A DNA stretch of 64,000 nt, taken from DASTFY01 sp963829955. Its GTDB lineage: Bacteria > Actinomycetota > Acidimicrobiia > Acidimicrobiales > Ilumatobacteraceae. The translations under genes and the position numbers were made by a program. Location: contig CAWHKS010000021.1 in the NCBI GenBank assembly GCA_963829955.1, positions 62,001-126,000 of the forward strand, written 5' to 3'. Under the pieces are notes generated by a model. That model worked only from the letters and a program-made list of their open reading frames with translations. It was not told the origin of the DNA and did not search any database. Each line of letters opens with the position of its first letter. Within the stretch, counting starts at the first letter, position 1. Shown piece by piece: positions 26,847-36,215 of this stretch.

Positions 26847-27440
26847 CTAGGACAGGTCCTTCAGCGACACCGCGCCGGTCTGGATCGCCTCGTTGGCGAG
26901 CAGCACCCGGCGGGACACGCCGGCGTCGGCGCGGATGTCGAACTTGTCGTACAGGCGATCGAGGTGCTGCTTCACCGCGGAGTCCGTCACGTACAGCGCT
27001 TCGGCGATGGCGCGCACCGACGAGGGCGAGGTGAAGGCCTGCCCGGAGAGCACCGGGCGACAAAGCTCGACCAATACCCGCTGTTCTCCTGCCGTGCGCG
27101 CCGGGGCGGCCCGCATCGGCTCGGTCGTCACGTCGCCGCGGGCCCCGGGGTCCCGCATGACAAGCCGTGTGCGACCGATGATGACCTCGTCCCGGTCGGA
27201 CAACGTGCGGGGCGCGAACAGCCGCTCGCCGTTGACCCTCGTGCCGTTCGTCGAACCGACATCGGTGATGCACCACGCCGGGCCGACGTGCTCCAGCACG
27301 GCGTGGACGCGTGAGACGGCGGGATCGTCATCGATGGGCAGGTCGTTGGTCGAGCTCTTGCCGATGGAGAGCCGCCCCCGCGACTCGTCCAGCACGACCA
27401 GATCGTGGCCCGTCGGCCCGAATCGCTCCAACGTCGCCAT
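26847..27440 (-). CDS. FHA domain protein with C-terminal winged-helix region
   Basis: A 197-residue protein; the ATG at 27440 follows a GGAGGGG ribosome site. Residues 1-95 are an FHA phosphothreonine-binding domain: GRLSIGKSSTNDLPI (Gly-Arg/Lys, Ser), SRVHAVLEH and DVGSTNGTRVNGERL. Residues ~105-197 form a helical DNA-binding-like region with AIAEALYVTDSAVKQHLDRL, resembling a winged helix. It may switch transcription in response to Thr phosphorylation, plausibly by the PknG kinase encoded in the divergent operon. Starts are 191 bp apart from that of glnX. Confidence 0.82.
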   Translation of the reverse strand: MATLERFGPTGHDLVVLDESRGRLSIGKSSTNDLPIDDDPAVSRVHAVLEHVGPAWCITDVGSTNGTRVNGERLFAPRTLSDRDEVIIGRTRLVMRDPGARGDVTTEPMRAAPARTAGEQRVLVELCRPVLSGQAFTSPSSVRAIAEALYVTDSAVKQHLDRLYDKFDIRADAGVSRRVLLANEAIQTGAVSLKDLS

Positions 27441-27598
27441 GACCCCTCCGCGGCCATCGTAGCCCTCACGTTTCACCGGCATCCGTGTTCGCAGGCTGTC
27501 CGTTCGGACAGATCCGGCTTCCCTCGCGGCCATCGAGGTCCGCCGCCGGCGCCATTGGTCGCATCCGAAGTCTCCGGCACGATGCTGATGTGGCTCAG

Positions 27599-27604
27599 TA
27601 CACT
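27599..27604 (+). promoter_or_regulatory. -10 hexamer TACACT of the glnX-pknG operon
   Basis: TACACT is 27 nt before the ATG of the first gene; a GGGAGGGG ribosome site (27617-27624) follows. No clear -35 is visible. Confidence 0.4.
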
Positions 27605-27631
27605 CAGGCGCACATCGGGAGGGGTGGCGCC

Positions 27632-28962
27632 ATGGCGGTAGCGGACGTCGCGTCTGCGACGTCGGAGCCGACGGTCAGCGTCTCGACGCTGCGCGGTCGG
27701 CCGAGTCGGTCGACCTTGCTCTCCACCCCCGGTTGGCTCGGGCTGGCGGCCGTGCTGCTCCTCGTCGGACTGGTCGCTCTTGCTGCCTTGTCGGTGGGCG
27801 TCGCGCTCGGTCGTGGCGACGCCACCGAAGCCGTGTTGGACGACGCCACCCCACTACTCGTGGACGCCGAGGAGCTCTACGTCGCACTCGCCGACGCCGA
27901 CGCGGCAGCGTCGACGGCGTTCCTCCGCGCCGGGCTCGAACCCCCGGAGCTGCGAGACCGGTACTTGGACGATCTGGAGACCGCCGGCGCAAAGTTGCCG
28001 CTGATCGCGGCTCGGACCGCGGCTCGGCGCGGTCCAGCGACGCGGTGGCGATGATCACGCAGACGCTGCCGCTCTACGCCGGCCAGGTCGAATCGGCCCG
28101 TACGAACAACCGGCTGGACAACCCGGTCGGCGCCTCGTACCTGCGCCAGGCCTCCGGCTCGATGCGCAACTCGATGCTCCCCGCGGCGACCGGCATCTAC
28201 GAGGCGGCCGCACGCGACCTCTACGACGCATACGACGAGGGAACGCCCACCCGGCATCGGCTGGGCCTCCTGACCGTTGGCGCCACGGTGCTCGTGCTCC
28301 TCGTCGGCACCCAGGTGTTCGTGGCCGGCCGGACGCGGCGAGTTCTCAACGTCGGTCTGCTCGGAGCGACGTTGATCGTTGTGGCGCTCGGGGCCGGAGC
28401 GTTGCTGGCCCTCGATAAGCAGGAACAAGCGCTGTCGCGCTCGCAGCGCGAGGGCTCCGACCAGCTCATCGTGCTCTCGACGGCCCGTATCCTGGCGCTG
28501 CGTTCCCTCAGCGACGACAACTTTCACCTGATCGAGCGGGGCACCGATCCGGCGTACCGGGAGGACTTCGATCTGGTGACGACCCAGGTAGGCGGGGCGA
28601 ACGGCCTGCTCGACGACGCCACGCGGCTGGCCGAGCGCACGGGCTCGACGGGGGCCATCACGAACATCCGTCGGCTGTGGGACGAGTACCTGGCCTCGAA
28701 CGACCGGGTGCGCCAACTCGATGACGCCGGCGAGTACCTGCCGGCGGTCAGGGTCGCCATCACCGACCAGGCCACCGCTGCGGCCGACCTCGACGCGGCG
28801 CTGGGCACGGAGATCGACGCGGCCCGAGGCCGGCTGGACGCCGGGGCCGGCGCGGCGAGCGATCGCATCCGGTGGCTGGCGGTCTCCTTGCTGGCCGCCA
28901 TCGGCCTGGCCGCCATCCTCGTGATCGCCGGTCTCTGGGTACGGATGAAGGAGTACCGGTGA
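27632..28962 (+). CDS. glnX: GlnX-like transmembrane sensor (frameshifted)
   Basis: The ATG at 27632 has a strong ribosome site. The first frame holds a membrane helix (VLLLVGLVALAALSVGVAL) and a four-helix-bundle-like outside part. The frame breaks near 28021; adding one G gives ARTAGSARSSDAVAMI and continues in the second frame. That frame has two more membrane helices (LGLLTVGATVLVLLVGTQVF, NVGLLGATLIVVALGAGALL), a second helical outside segment and a final helix. Position directly before glnH and pknG, and the four-TM layout, match mycobacterial GlnX, which relays GlnH ligand binding to the kinase PknG. Confidence 0.75.
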
Positions 28963-30003
28963 CGCCGCGGCGGTGGGTCTCACGAGTTCGGGTGCTCGCC
29001 GCTCCGGCACTGGTGGTCGTCGCCGTCGCGGCCTGCTCCTCCGCCCGGACGAGCGACGCCGCGCTCGACAGCCTCGAACTGCTTCCGCAGCCCCCGACGA
29101 CCCCGGCCGTGACCGATGCCGAGGCGCCCGAGCCCCCGTCGGCGGCGGAGGCAGCGTGCGAGGCCGAGGGTCCCACCGCCAGCTATCGGCCGGACCCGGC
29201 CCCGCTGCCCTCTCCAGACGAGTTGCCCGAAGGCACAGCGATACGCGAGATCCAGGAGCGCGGCCGCCTCATCGTCGGTGTCGACGAGAACACGAAGGGC
29301 TTCTCGTATCGAAGCCAGAGCACTGGCGAGATCGAAGGCTTCGAGGTCGATATCGCGTACGAGATCGCGAAGCGGATCTTCGGACCCCTCGATCGCGACA
29401 TCATCCTCCAGACCAAGCCTGTGATCACGGACGAGAAGACGAAGGTCGTCGAGGAGAACGACGTCGACCTCACCGTCAGTGCCATCACCATGAACTGTGA
29501 CCGCTGGGCGGACGTGGCGTTCAGCAGCGAGTACTACACCGCGGTCCAGCAGTTCCTCGTTCGCGAGGGCTCCGGCATCGAGACCGCGGCCGACCTGGCG
29601 GGAAAGAAGGTCTGCGTGACCGCGGGCTCGTCGTCGATCGGGCTTCTGGAGGACCACCTGCCCGAGGCCGAGCGCCACGAGGTCGGCGCCCGCACCGACT
29701 GCCTCCACGCGCTGCAGGAGGGCGACGTCGACGCCTACTTCGGTCACGACTCCTTCCTCTACGGCATGCGCCCACAGGACCTGACTGTCGAGGTCAAGGA
29801 CGGCATCATCCCGGAGACCGAGCACGCGCTCGAACTACGGGATCGCGATCTCGCACGACCGGCCCGAACTGGTCCGCTTCGTCAACGCCGTGCTCGAGGA
29901 GCTGCGGGTCGACGGGACGTGGGGGGAGCTCCACGACCAGTTGGAGACAGAGCTCGGCATTCCTGACGCCGACCCTCCGCCGGCGAACTACCGGGAGGGT
30001 TGA
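28959..30003 (+). CDS. glnH: GlnH-like amino-acid-binding lipoprotein (frameshifted)
   Basis: GTG at 28959 overlaps the glnX stop (GTGA). A lipobox VAAC places the acylated Cys at residue 26. The solute-binding family 3 domain follows (GRLIVGVDENTKGFSYR, EGFEVDIAYEIAKRIFG, DVDLTVSAITMNCDRW, AGKKVCVTAGSSSIGLL). Removing one G near 29820 joins PET to STRSNYGIAISHDRPEL and a normal C-terminus ending at 30003. In mycobacteria GlnH binds Asp/Glu outside the membrane and signals through GlnX to PknG. No ABC transporter genes are adjacent, which supports a sensing role over transport. Confidence 0.82.
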
Positions 30004-30004
30004 G

Positions 30005-31198
30005 ATGGACCTCGCCGATCTCGACCGCGCGCTGGACCGGCTGCGGGGGGCCACCGAGCGGTCCGGCGCGAACCTGCTCGAGCTCGACCAGTCGTCCAGC
30101 AGGGCGCTGCTCGCCGCTGCCCGGCTCGAGGGTCTGAGCGCGGAGCGGTGGGCCGAGGCCGAAGAGGCCTTGGCCGGTCTGTTCCAGTCGTACACCGCGC
30201 TGTCCGGCGTGGCCGACGCCGCCGTGGTCGCCAGGGGGACGGGCTCGTTCGTCTCGGCGTCGCGTCGAGCCCAGGTGGAGCAGCTCGTGCTGGGACCGTC
30301 CGTCGAGCTGCCCGAACGGGCCGTGCCCATGGCCGAGCGCGACCTGGTGTCGGGATCGCGGGTGCTCCACCGCTGCACACCGGACGAGCTCCTGGCCTCC
30401 ATGGCCCAGCCGTTCGCGCTCGCCCGATCGGTCATCGTCACCGCGGCCGAGACCTGGGAGACTGGTGGACCGCTGGTCCAGTCCGTGCGCGCCCGGCTGG
30501 TCGACGCGTCCGAGGACGGCGATCTAGGCGGCGGCCCGGGTGGGCGGGCAGAACTCGAACGACGGCTCGACACGCTCGAGCACCGCCTGCTGACCGATCC
30601 GCTGGCGTTCGATGCCGCCGCGGTCGAGGCCCTCGGTGCGGAGGTCGATGGTGTGGTCGCGACGGCCGACGGCGCCAGACGTGTTCGTGACGAGTTCGAG
30701 GCCGAGCTGGCAGCCGCGCAGTCCAGGCTCGCCGAGCTCGGCCGGTCCACCGCCGATGTCCTCCGGGCGCACAAGGACGCCGGCGACCGCGTCGTTGACG
30801 TGCCCCCGCCGCCGACCATCCCGTGCGAAGCACTCGATGGCGAGCTGCACCGGGTCGCCGCACTCGCCGCCGACGGTGACTGGGTGTCCGTCCAGGCCGA
30901 GCTGGCGGGCTGGAGCCGGCACGTCGACCAACTCCGCCACGACGTCGATCAGCACCGCAAGGAGCTGGACGACCTCCTGGAACACCGGAGGCAGTTGCGG
31001 GGGCGGCTGGACGCCTACACCGCGAAGTCCGCTGCGTTGGGTTGCGTCGAGGACGAGGTCCTGGAAGAGCTCCGGCGCCAGGCCGAGGGCCTCCTCTACC
31101 AAGCACCCATCGACCTCGTGCGGGCGGAAGCCGGCCTGCGGCGCTACCAGGAAGCTCTGGACACGGTGCTCGGGCAGCGGTCGGAGCGGGCGCGATGA
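30005..31198 (+). CDS. Coiled-coil protein of the PknG operon, unknown function
   Basis: A 397-residue, highly charged, mostly helical protein without membrane segments or known motifs. Coiled-coil stretches include RAELERRLDTLEHRLL, RDEFEAELAAAQSRLAEL and LRHDVDQHRKELDDLLEHR. The ATG at 30005 comes directly after the glnH stop with GGGAGGG as ribosome site, and its stop overlaps the pknG start (ATGA). Its place between sensor and kinase suggests an adaptor linking GlnX to PknG; that is inference from position only. Confidence 0.7.
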   Translation: MDLADLDRALDRLRGATERSGANLLELDQSSSRALLAAARLEGLSAERWAEAEEALAGLFQSYTALSGVADAAVVARGTGSFVSASRRAQVEQLVLGPSVELPERAVPMAERDLVSGSRVLHRCTPDELLASMAQPFALARSVIVTAAETWETGGPLVQSVRARLVDASEDGDLGGGPGGRAELERRLDTLEHRLLTDPLAFDAAAVEALGAEVDGVVATADGARRVRDEFEAELAAAQSRLAELGRSTADVLRAHKDAGDRVVDVPPPPTIPCEALDGELHRVAALAADGDWVSVQAELAGWSRHVDQLRHDVDQHRKELDDLLEHRRQLRGRLDAYTAKSAALGCVEDEVLEELRRQAEGLLYQAPIDLVRAEAGLRRYQEALDTVLGQRSERAR

Positions 31199-33387
31199 AC
31201 TGCGCACGCTCGGGCTGCACGGGCACGATCGTCGACGGCTACTGCGACGACTGTGGCATGGCGCCTCGCCCCGAGTCGACGAGCGGCACGGAAGTGCTCG
31301 GCGCCCGGCCGGGGACGGCGCCGTCCGAGCCAACCAGCCACCGCGTGGCCGGCCCGCGCGGCGGAACCAGCTCGACGCGCCGCCACCGGCTGGGTCGTGG
31401 GCTCGTCGATGTCCCGTCGGTGCCGGCCCGGGATCCGGTGACCGCGATCATGGCCGAAGCGCACGTCCCTGAGCAGCGGCGCTTCTGCGAAAAGTGCAAC
31501 GAGCCGGTCGGCCGCAGTCGGGACGGCGTGGCTGGGCGGCCCGAGGGCTTCTGCCGCAGCTGCCGCCATGTGTTCTCGTTCGTCGCCAAGCTGCGAGCGG
31601 GAAATCTCGTGGCCGGGCAATACGAGGTGGCCGGCTGCCTGGCCCATGGCGGTCTCGGCTGGATCTATCTGGCCAAGGACCGGAAGGTGGCCGACCGCTG
31701 GGTGGTGCTGAAGGGCCTGATCAACTCCGGGGACGAGGACGCCTTGGCCGCGGCGCTGGCCGAGCGGCGCTTCCTGGCTCAGGTCGAGCACCCGGACATC
31801 GTGAAGATCCACAACTTCGTGGAGCACGACGGTGACGGCTACATCGTGATGGAGTACGTCAACGGCTACAGCCTGCGCAGCCTGCTGGAGGCCCGACGGG
31901 CGGCCGCGGGCGACCGGCCAGACCCGATGCCCGTCGACCAGGCGATCGCCTACATGCTCGAGATCCTGCCTGCACTCGGGCACCTGCACGACCTCGGCCT
32001 CCTCTTCTGCGACTTCAAGCCGGACAACGTCATCCGCACTCCCGAATCGGTGAAGCTCATCGACCTCGGCGGCGTGTACCGCATGGACGACGCCACCAGT
32101 CCCATCTACGGCACCCCGGGCTACCAGGCACCCGAGATCGCCCGCACCGGCCCGACCGTGCCGTCCGACCTCTTCACGGTGGCGCGGACCCTGATGGTGC
32201 TGTGCTGCGACTTCCGGGGGTACCGGGGCACGTACCAGTACACGCTCCCGCCGGCCGCCGACGTCCCCCTCTTCGTCGAGCACGACTCTCTCTACCGCTT
32301 CCTCGAACGGGCGACGGCCGCTGATCCCGAGGCGCGGTTCCAGAGCGCCGACGAGATGGCCGCGCAGCTCGAGGGCGTGCTGCGCGAGGTGACATCGAAG
32401 TTGCGGGGGGCGCCGACCCCGGGAGCCAGCGCCTGCTTCACGGGAGAGAGCGGACGGGCCGCGTCGACCTCTGGCTGGCGCAGCTTGCCGGTACCCCTCG
32501 TCAATCCCGACGATCCCGAGGCGGCGGTCGTCGTGACGCTCGGTGCGATGGAGCCCGAAGCAGTCGTCGACGCGCTCGGCGAGCTGGCGGACCGCGGCGT
32601 CGAAGTCGAGCTACGGCGTGTCCGCGCGCTGATCGACCTCGACCGGCTCGACGAGGCGAACGGCGTGCTCGACGACATGGACGCGACGGTGAGCTTCTCG
32701 GGAGCCCGGCCGGACTGGCGGGTCGGCTGGTACCGGGGCGTGGCGGCCCTGGCCGCGGGTGCGCCGGCCGATGCCGCGCGGGAGCTGGACCAGGTCTACC
32801 GGTACCTGCCCGGTGAGTTGGCACCCAAGCTGGCCCTGGCTCACGCCGCGGAGCAGGCCGGCGGCCACACGATGGCCGCGGCATGGTTCGACATCGTGAG
32901 CAGCGTCGATCCCGGCTTGACGTCCTCGGTCTTCGGCCTCGCCCGTGCCCGCTCGGCGATGGGGGACCGGAGGGCAGCGATCGCGGCCTACGAGCGGATC
33001 CCACACACATCCGGCGCGTACCAGGCGGCGCAGATCGCGGAGGTCGAACTCCTGCTCGCCGACGACGGGGCCGGCACCGACCTGGCCGACGTGCGTCGCG
33101 CCGCGGCGATCGTCGAGGGCCTGTCGCTCGATCGGGCGCAACACGATCGCCTCACCGTCGACATCCTCGAAGCGGCCCACGACGCGGTCAGCCGCAACGG
33201 AACGACCATCGACCCCGCGCCGCCGGTCCTCGGTCACGCGCTCAGCGACCGTTCCCTGCGCCTGGGCCTCGAAGCCGCCTACCGCGCTGCCGCCCGCCAC
33301 GCTGCCACGAGCGCCGAGCGCATCGCACTCGTGGATCAGGCCAACCGGGTCCGCCCCTGGTCGTGGTGGGTGAGGAGCGGTCGATGA
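31195..33387 (+). CDS. pknG: PknG-type soluble serine/threonine protein kinase
   Basis: 730 residues from the ATG at 31195, which is coupled to the previous stop. An N-terminal zinc ribbon (CARSGC...CDDC) comes first, then the PknG rubredoxin-like module (FCEKCNEPVG and CRSC). The kinase domain has GCLAHGGLGWIYLAKD, the Lys of WVVLKGL, YIVMEYVNGYSLR, catalytic CDFKPDNVI, IDLGGV in place of DFG, and YGTPGYQAPEI. The C-terminal TPR region includes VPLVNPDDPEA and PGELAPKLALAHAAEQAGG, matching mycobacterial PknG closely. By homology it phosphorylates an FHA protein such as GarA to adjust 2-oxoglutarate and glutamate metabolism. Confidence 0.93.
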   Translation: MNCARSGCTGTIVDGYCDDCGMAPRPESTSGTEVLGARPGTAPSEPTSHRVAGPRGGTSSTRRHRLGRGLVDVPSVPARDPVTAIMAEAHVPEQRRFCEKCNEPVGRSRDGVAGRPEGFCRSCRHVFSFVAKLRAGNLVAGQYEVAGCLAHGGLGWIYLAKDRKVADRWVVLKGLINSGDEDALAAALAERRFLAQVEHPDIVKIHNFVEHDGDGYIVMEYVNGYSLRSLLEARRAAAGDRPDPMPVDQAIAYMLEILPALGHLHDLGLLFCDFKPDNVIRTPESVKLIDLGGVYRMDDATSPIYGTPGYQAPEIARTGPTVPSDLFTVARTLMVLCCDFRGYRGTYQYTLPPAADVPLFVEHDSLYRFLERATAADPEARFQSADEMAAQLEGVLREVTSKLRGAPTPGASACFTGESGRAASTSGWRSLPVPLVNPDDPEAAVVVTLGAMEPEAVVDALGELADRGVEVELRRVRALIDLDRLDEANGVLDDMDATVSFSGARPDWRVGWYRGVAALAAGAPADAARELDQVYRYLPGELAPKLALAHAAEQAGGHTMAAAWFDIVSSVDPGLTSSVFGLARARSAMGDRRAAIAAYERIPHTSGAYQAAQIAEVELLLADDGAGTDLADVRRAAAIVEGLSLDRAQHDRLTVDILEAAHDAVSRNGTTIDPAPPVLGHALSDRSLRLGLEAAYRAAARHAATSAERIALVDQANRVRPWSWWVRSGR

Positions 33388-34307
33388 ACACCGAGCTGCT
33401 GCTCCGGTGTCCGGACTGTGGCGCGGCCGGTCTGGCCGGCGACACGTTCTGCGAAGCCTGTGGGGCTGCTATCGCCGCCGACCGCGACGCAGCTCGCCAT
33501 CACGTGGAGATCGACGCAGGGTCCGCGGCTGGTGTCACCGACCGCGGCCTCGTTCACCGGCGCAACGACGACGCGGTCCACGTGCAGGCTGACCGAGGGT
33601 GCGCAGGTCTCGCGGTGTGCGATGGGGTGTCCGCATCGATCGGTCCGGACGTGGCGGCGCAGGTCGCCGTCGAGGAGCTCGGCCGGTGCGTCGAGCGGGC
33701 GCTGCAGCAGCGCGCCGCGCAGCCGAACCGCGCCTGGGTCCCGGTCGATCTCGTGCGCGACGCGGTGGCGCGTGCGGCCGCCGCTGTCGTCGCCGTCCCG
33801 TGGCAGGACGACGGGAGCCGGGACGCACCGTCGTGCACCGTCGTGCTGGCGCTGTGGGACGGCGACGACCTCACCGTCGGCTGGCTCGGTGACTCACGCG
33901 CCTACTGGGTCGATGCTGACGGCTGCCAGCAGCTCACGGTCGACCACTCGTGGGCCGAGGAGCAGGTCGGCTCGGGACAGCTCACCCGCGAGATGGCCGA
34001 AGCCGACAGTCGGGCCCATGCCATCACCCGCTGGTTGGGGGCCGACGCACCCACGGACCCCTGCCCGACCACGTCCCTGCGCCCGCGACGGCCCGGCCGC
34101 CTCATCGTGTGCACGGATGGCCTCTGGAACTACACACCGACGGCGGACGAACTTGGCGGGCTCGTCCTCGCCCAGGACTCCGCGGAACCGTTGGCGGTGG
34201 CGCGGTCACTGGTCCGTCACGCCGTGTCCCTCGGCGGGCACGACAACGTGACCGTCGCCGTCGCCGACATCGTGCCCCCGATCGCAACGCCCCTGGAGGA
34301 CGCATGA
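33384..34307 (+). CDS. PP2C-family protein phosphatase with N-terminal zinc ribbon
   Basis: 307 residues; the ATG overlaps the pknG stop (ATGA). Residues ~9-29 are a zinc ribbon (CPDCGAAG, FCEACG). The PP2C domain has NDDAVHV, VCDGVSASIG, the metal Asp in WLGDSRAY, CTDGLWNYTP and GGHDNVTVAVAD. PP2C enzymes are Mn/Mg-dependent Ser/Thr phosphatases. Coupled translation with PknG makes it the likely eraser of PknG phosphorylation. The metal-binding site looks complete, with Ser-Ala where many relatives have Gly-Gly after VCDGV. Confidence 0.88.
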   Translation: MNTELLLRCPDCGAAGLAGDTFCEACGAAIAADRDAARHHVEIDAGSAAGVTDRGLVHRRNDDAVHVQADRGCAGLAVCDGVSASIGPDVAAQVAVEELGRCVERALQQRAAQPNRAWVPVDLVRDAVARAAAAVVAVPWQDDGSRDAPSCTVVLALWDGDDLTVGWLGDSRAYWVDADGCQQLTVDHSWAEEQVGSGQLTREMAEADSRAHAITRWLGADAPTDPCPTTSLRPRRPGRLIVCTDGLWNYTPTADELGGLVLAQDSAEPLAVARSLVRHAVSLGGHDNVTVAVADIVPPIATPLEDA

Positions 34308-35584
34308 CCACGTTCGACGCGCAGACCTATCAGAACGAGTACCTCCCGCGCGATGGCTCCGAGGTCAACGCCATCGTGACCGTCACGTGCAGCGGTGGCG
34401 GGGGCGGCGCGGTCGTCCCGGTCCCGCAGCAACGGGCTGAGGTGATCATCGTCGACGTCTCGGGTTCCATGCGGCACCCGATGGCGAAGCTGCGGGCGGC
34501 ACGGGCCGCCACGATGGCGGCGATCGACTGTCTGCCGGACGGCACGCTCTTCGGCGTGGTCGCCGGGTCGAGCGTGGCTCGCCGGGTCTACCCGACTGAG
34601 GACAAACTCGTGATGGCCTCGGAGTCGACGCGCAAAGCCGCCAAGGAGAGTGTGGCGTATCTCGACGCCGTCGGAGGGACAGCGATCGGCCGGTGGCTGA
34701 TGGAGGCCTACAACTGGCTGACGGCCTACCCGGACGCCATCCGCCACGTGCTCCTCCTCACAGACGGTCGCAACGAGGGCGAGACGCCCGAGTACCTCGG
34801 CGCTGCCATCGACCTCTGCCGCGGTGTCTTCCAGTGCGACTGCCGAGGGATCGGCACGGACTGGGAAGTGGCCGAGCTGCGGAGAGTGTCGTCGGCGTTG
34901 CTCGGCTCCGTCGACATCGTGGCCCGGCCCGAGGACCTCGAAGCCGACTTCCGGGCCGTCATCCGCTCGGCCCTGGACCGGGCCGTCGGCGACGTCAAGC
35001 TGCGGGTGCGGACGCCACGCGGCGCGGGCGTGACGCTGGTGAAGCAGGTCGCCCCGAGCATCGAGGACCTCACGGATCGGGGCGTGCTCGTCGACGAGCT
35101 GACGGTCGACTACCCGACCGGTGCGTGGGCCGACGAGCGGCGGGACTACCACGTGCGCATCGACGTGCCTCCCGGAGCCCCTGGCGACGAGATGCGGGCG
35201 GGACAGGTGAGCCTGGTGGTCGACGGTGAGGCACAAGCTCCGTCACCGATCCGGGCGGTCTGGACCGACGACGTGGCATTGTCGACGCGGATCAACCCCG
35301 AGGTCGCCCACTACACGGGCCAAGCCGAGCTGGCGAAGGCCATCGAGACCGGCCTCGAGGCGCACCGCGCTGGCGACGACCAGACGGCCACGTCGCAACT
35401 CGGCCGGGCCGCCCAGCTCGCCGCGGAGAGCGGGAACGACGGCACGCTCAGGCTGCTGGCCGCGGTGGTCGACATCACCGATGCGACGACGGGGACGGTG
35501 AGGCTGAAGCGCAACATCGACGCGGCCGACGAGATGGCGCTCGACACCCGCTCCACGAAGACGGTGCGTGTGAGGCCGGAGTGA
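34304..35584 (+). CDS. VWA domain protein of the PknG operon
   Basis: 426 residues; the ATG at 34304 overlaps the phosphatase stop (ATGA). The von Willebrand A domain begins around residue 40 with the MIDAS motif DVSGSMRHP and continues with the Thr/Asp positions in VGGTAIGRWL and LLLTDGRNEG. A beta-sandwich region follows (LRVRTPRGAGVTLVK, DYHVRIDVPPGAPGD), then a helical tail. No signal peptide or membrane helix, so it should be cytoplasmic. VWA proteins act as metal-dependent protein-binding platforms; here it may scaffold substrates for the kinase-phosphatase pair. Confidence 0.85.
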   Translation: MTTFDAQTYQNEYLPRDGSEVNAIVTVTCSGGGGGAVVPVPQQRAEVIIVDVSGSMRHPMAKLRAARAATMAAIDCLPDGTLFGVVAGSSVARRVYPTEDKLVMASESTRKAAKESVAYLDAVGGTAIGRWLMEAYNWLTAYPDAIRHVLLLTDGRNEGETPEYLGAAIDLCRGVFQCDCRGIGTDWEVAELRRVSSALLGSVDIVARPEDLEADFRAVIRSALDRAVGDVKLRVRTPRGAGVTLVKQVAPSIEDLTDRGVLVDELTVDYPTGAWADERRDYHVRIDVPPGAPGDEMRAGQVSLVVDGEAQAPSPIRAVWTDDVALSTRINPEVAHYTGQAELAKAIETGLEAHRAGDDQTATSQLGRAAQLAAESGNDGTLRLLAAVVDITDATTGTVRLKRNIDAADEMALDTRSTKTVRVRPE

Positions 35585-36183
35585 ACGACGGCGATCCGGA
35601 CGGCACTGATGATGTCGACGGCGCCGATGATGTCGACGCCGCCGAAGCCTCGTCGGGGACCGAGCTCTTGGCGTCGGGGGGCCCGTCGCCGGCCGCGGCG
35701 GTCTGCCGCGCTTGCTCTGCACCCCGCCCGGCCGAGGGTCGCTTCTGCGAACGCTGTGGTGCCGATCTCGACGCTGCTTCAGCACCCGTACCGGAGCACT
35801 GGGTCGCCGAGATCCTTGCCGACCGGCGGCTCTACGACCGCGTCCCGTCCAACGGTCTCGTGTTCCCAGAGGGACGGGACGCCGTCGTCGTCGCCCTCGA
35901 TGGCGCGGAGTTGCTGATCGGTCGCCGCCACGAGGGTCGCGGCATCGAGCCCGCAATCGACCTCTCCGGCCCCCTCGCCGATCCGGCGGCATCCCACTGC
36001 CACGTCCTGCTGGCGCGCCTCGACGACGGTGGCTACGCAGCCACGGACCTCGACTCGACCAACGGGACCGAGCTCAACGACGGCCGGGTCACGCTCGAGC
36101 CCGGTGGGGCCCACCGGCTGGTCAGCGGCGACCGGATCCACGTCGGCGCGTGGACCACGATCACCATCCGGCGCTTGCCGTAG
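35581..36183 (+). CDS. FHA domain protein with zinc ribbon
   Basis: 200 residues; GTG at 35581 overlaps the VWA gene stop (GTGA). An acidic N-terminus repeats DDVDGADDVDAA. A zinc ribbon follows (CRACSAPRPAEGRFCERCG), then an FHA domain: LLIGRRHEGRGI, SHCHVLLAR, DLDSTNGTELNDGRV. It would read phosphothreonine marks set by PknG. It lacks the ETTS-type phosphosite motif of mycobacterial GarA, so it may be a reader rather than the GarA-like effector. Last gene of the coupled operon. Confidence 0.85.
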   Translation: MNDGDPDGTDDVDGADDVDAAEASSGTELLASGGPSPAAAVCRACSAPRPAEGRFCERCGADLDAASAPVPEHWVAEILADRRLYDRVPSNGLVFPEGRDAVVVALDGAELLIGRRHEGRGIEPAIDLSGPLADPAASHCHVLLARLDDGGYAATDLDSTNGTELNDGRVTLEPGGAHRLVSGDRIHVGAWTTITIRRLP

Positions 36184-36215
36184 CGGCCTTCCGCCCGAAA
36201 GCATCGATCGTGAGG

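Noticed and set aside
28959..30003. GlnH as part of an amino-acid ABC transporter
   Set aside because: No permease or ATPase gene is adjacent; the neighbours are GlnX and PknG, the known sensing partners.
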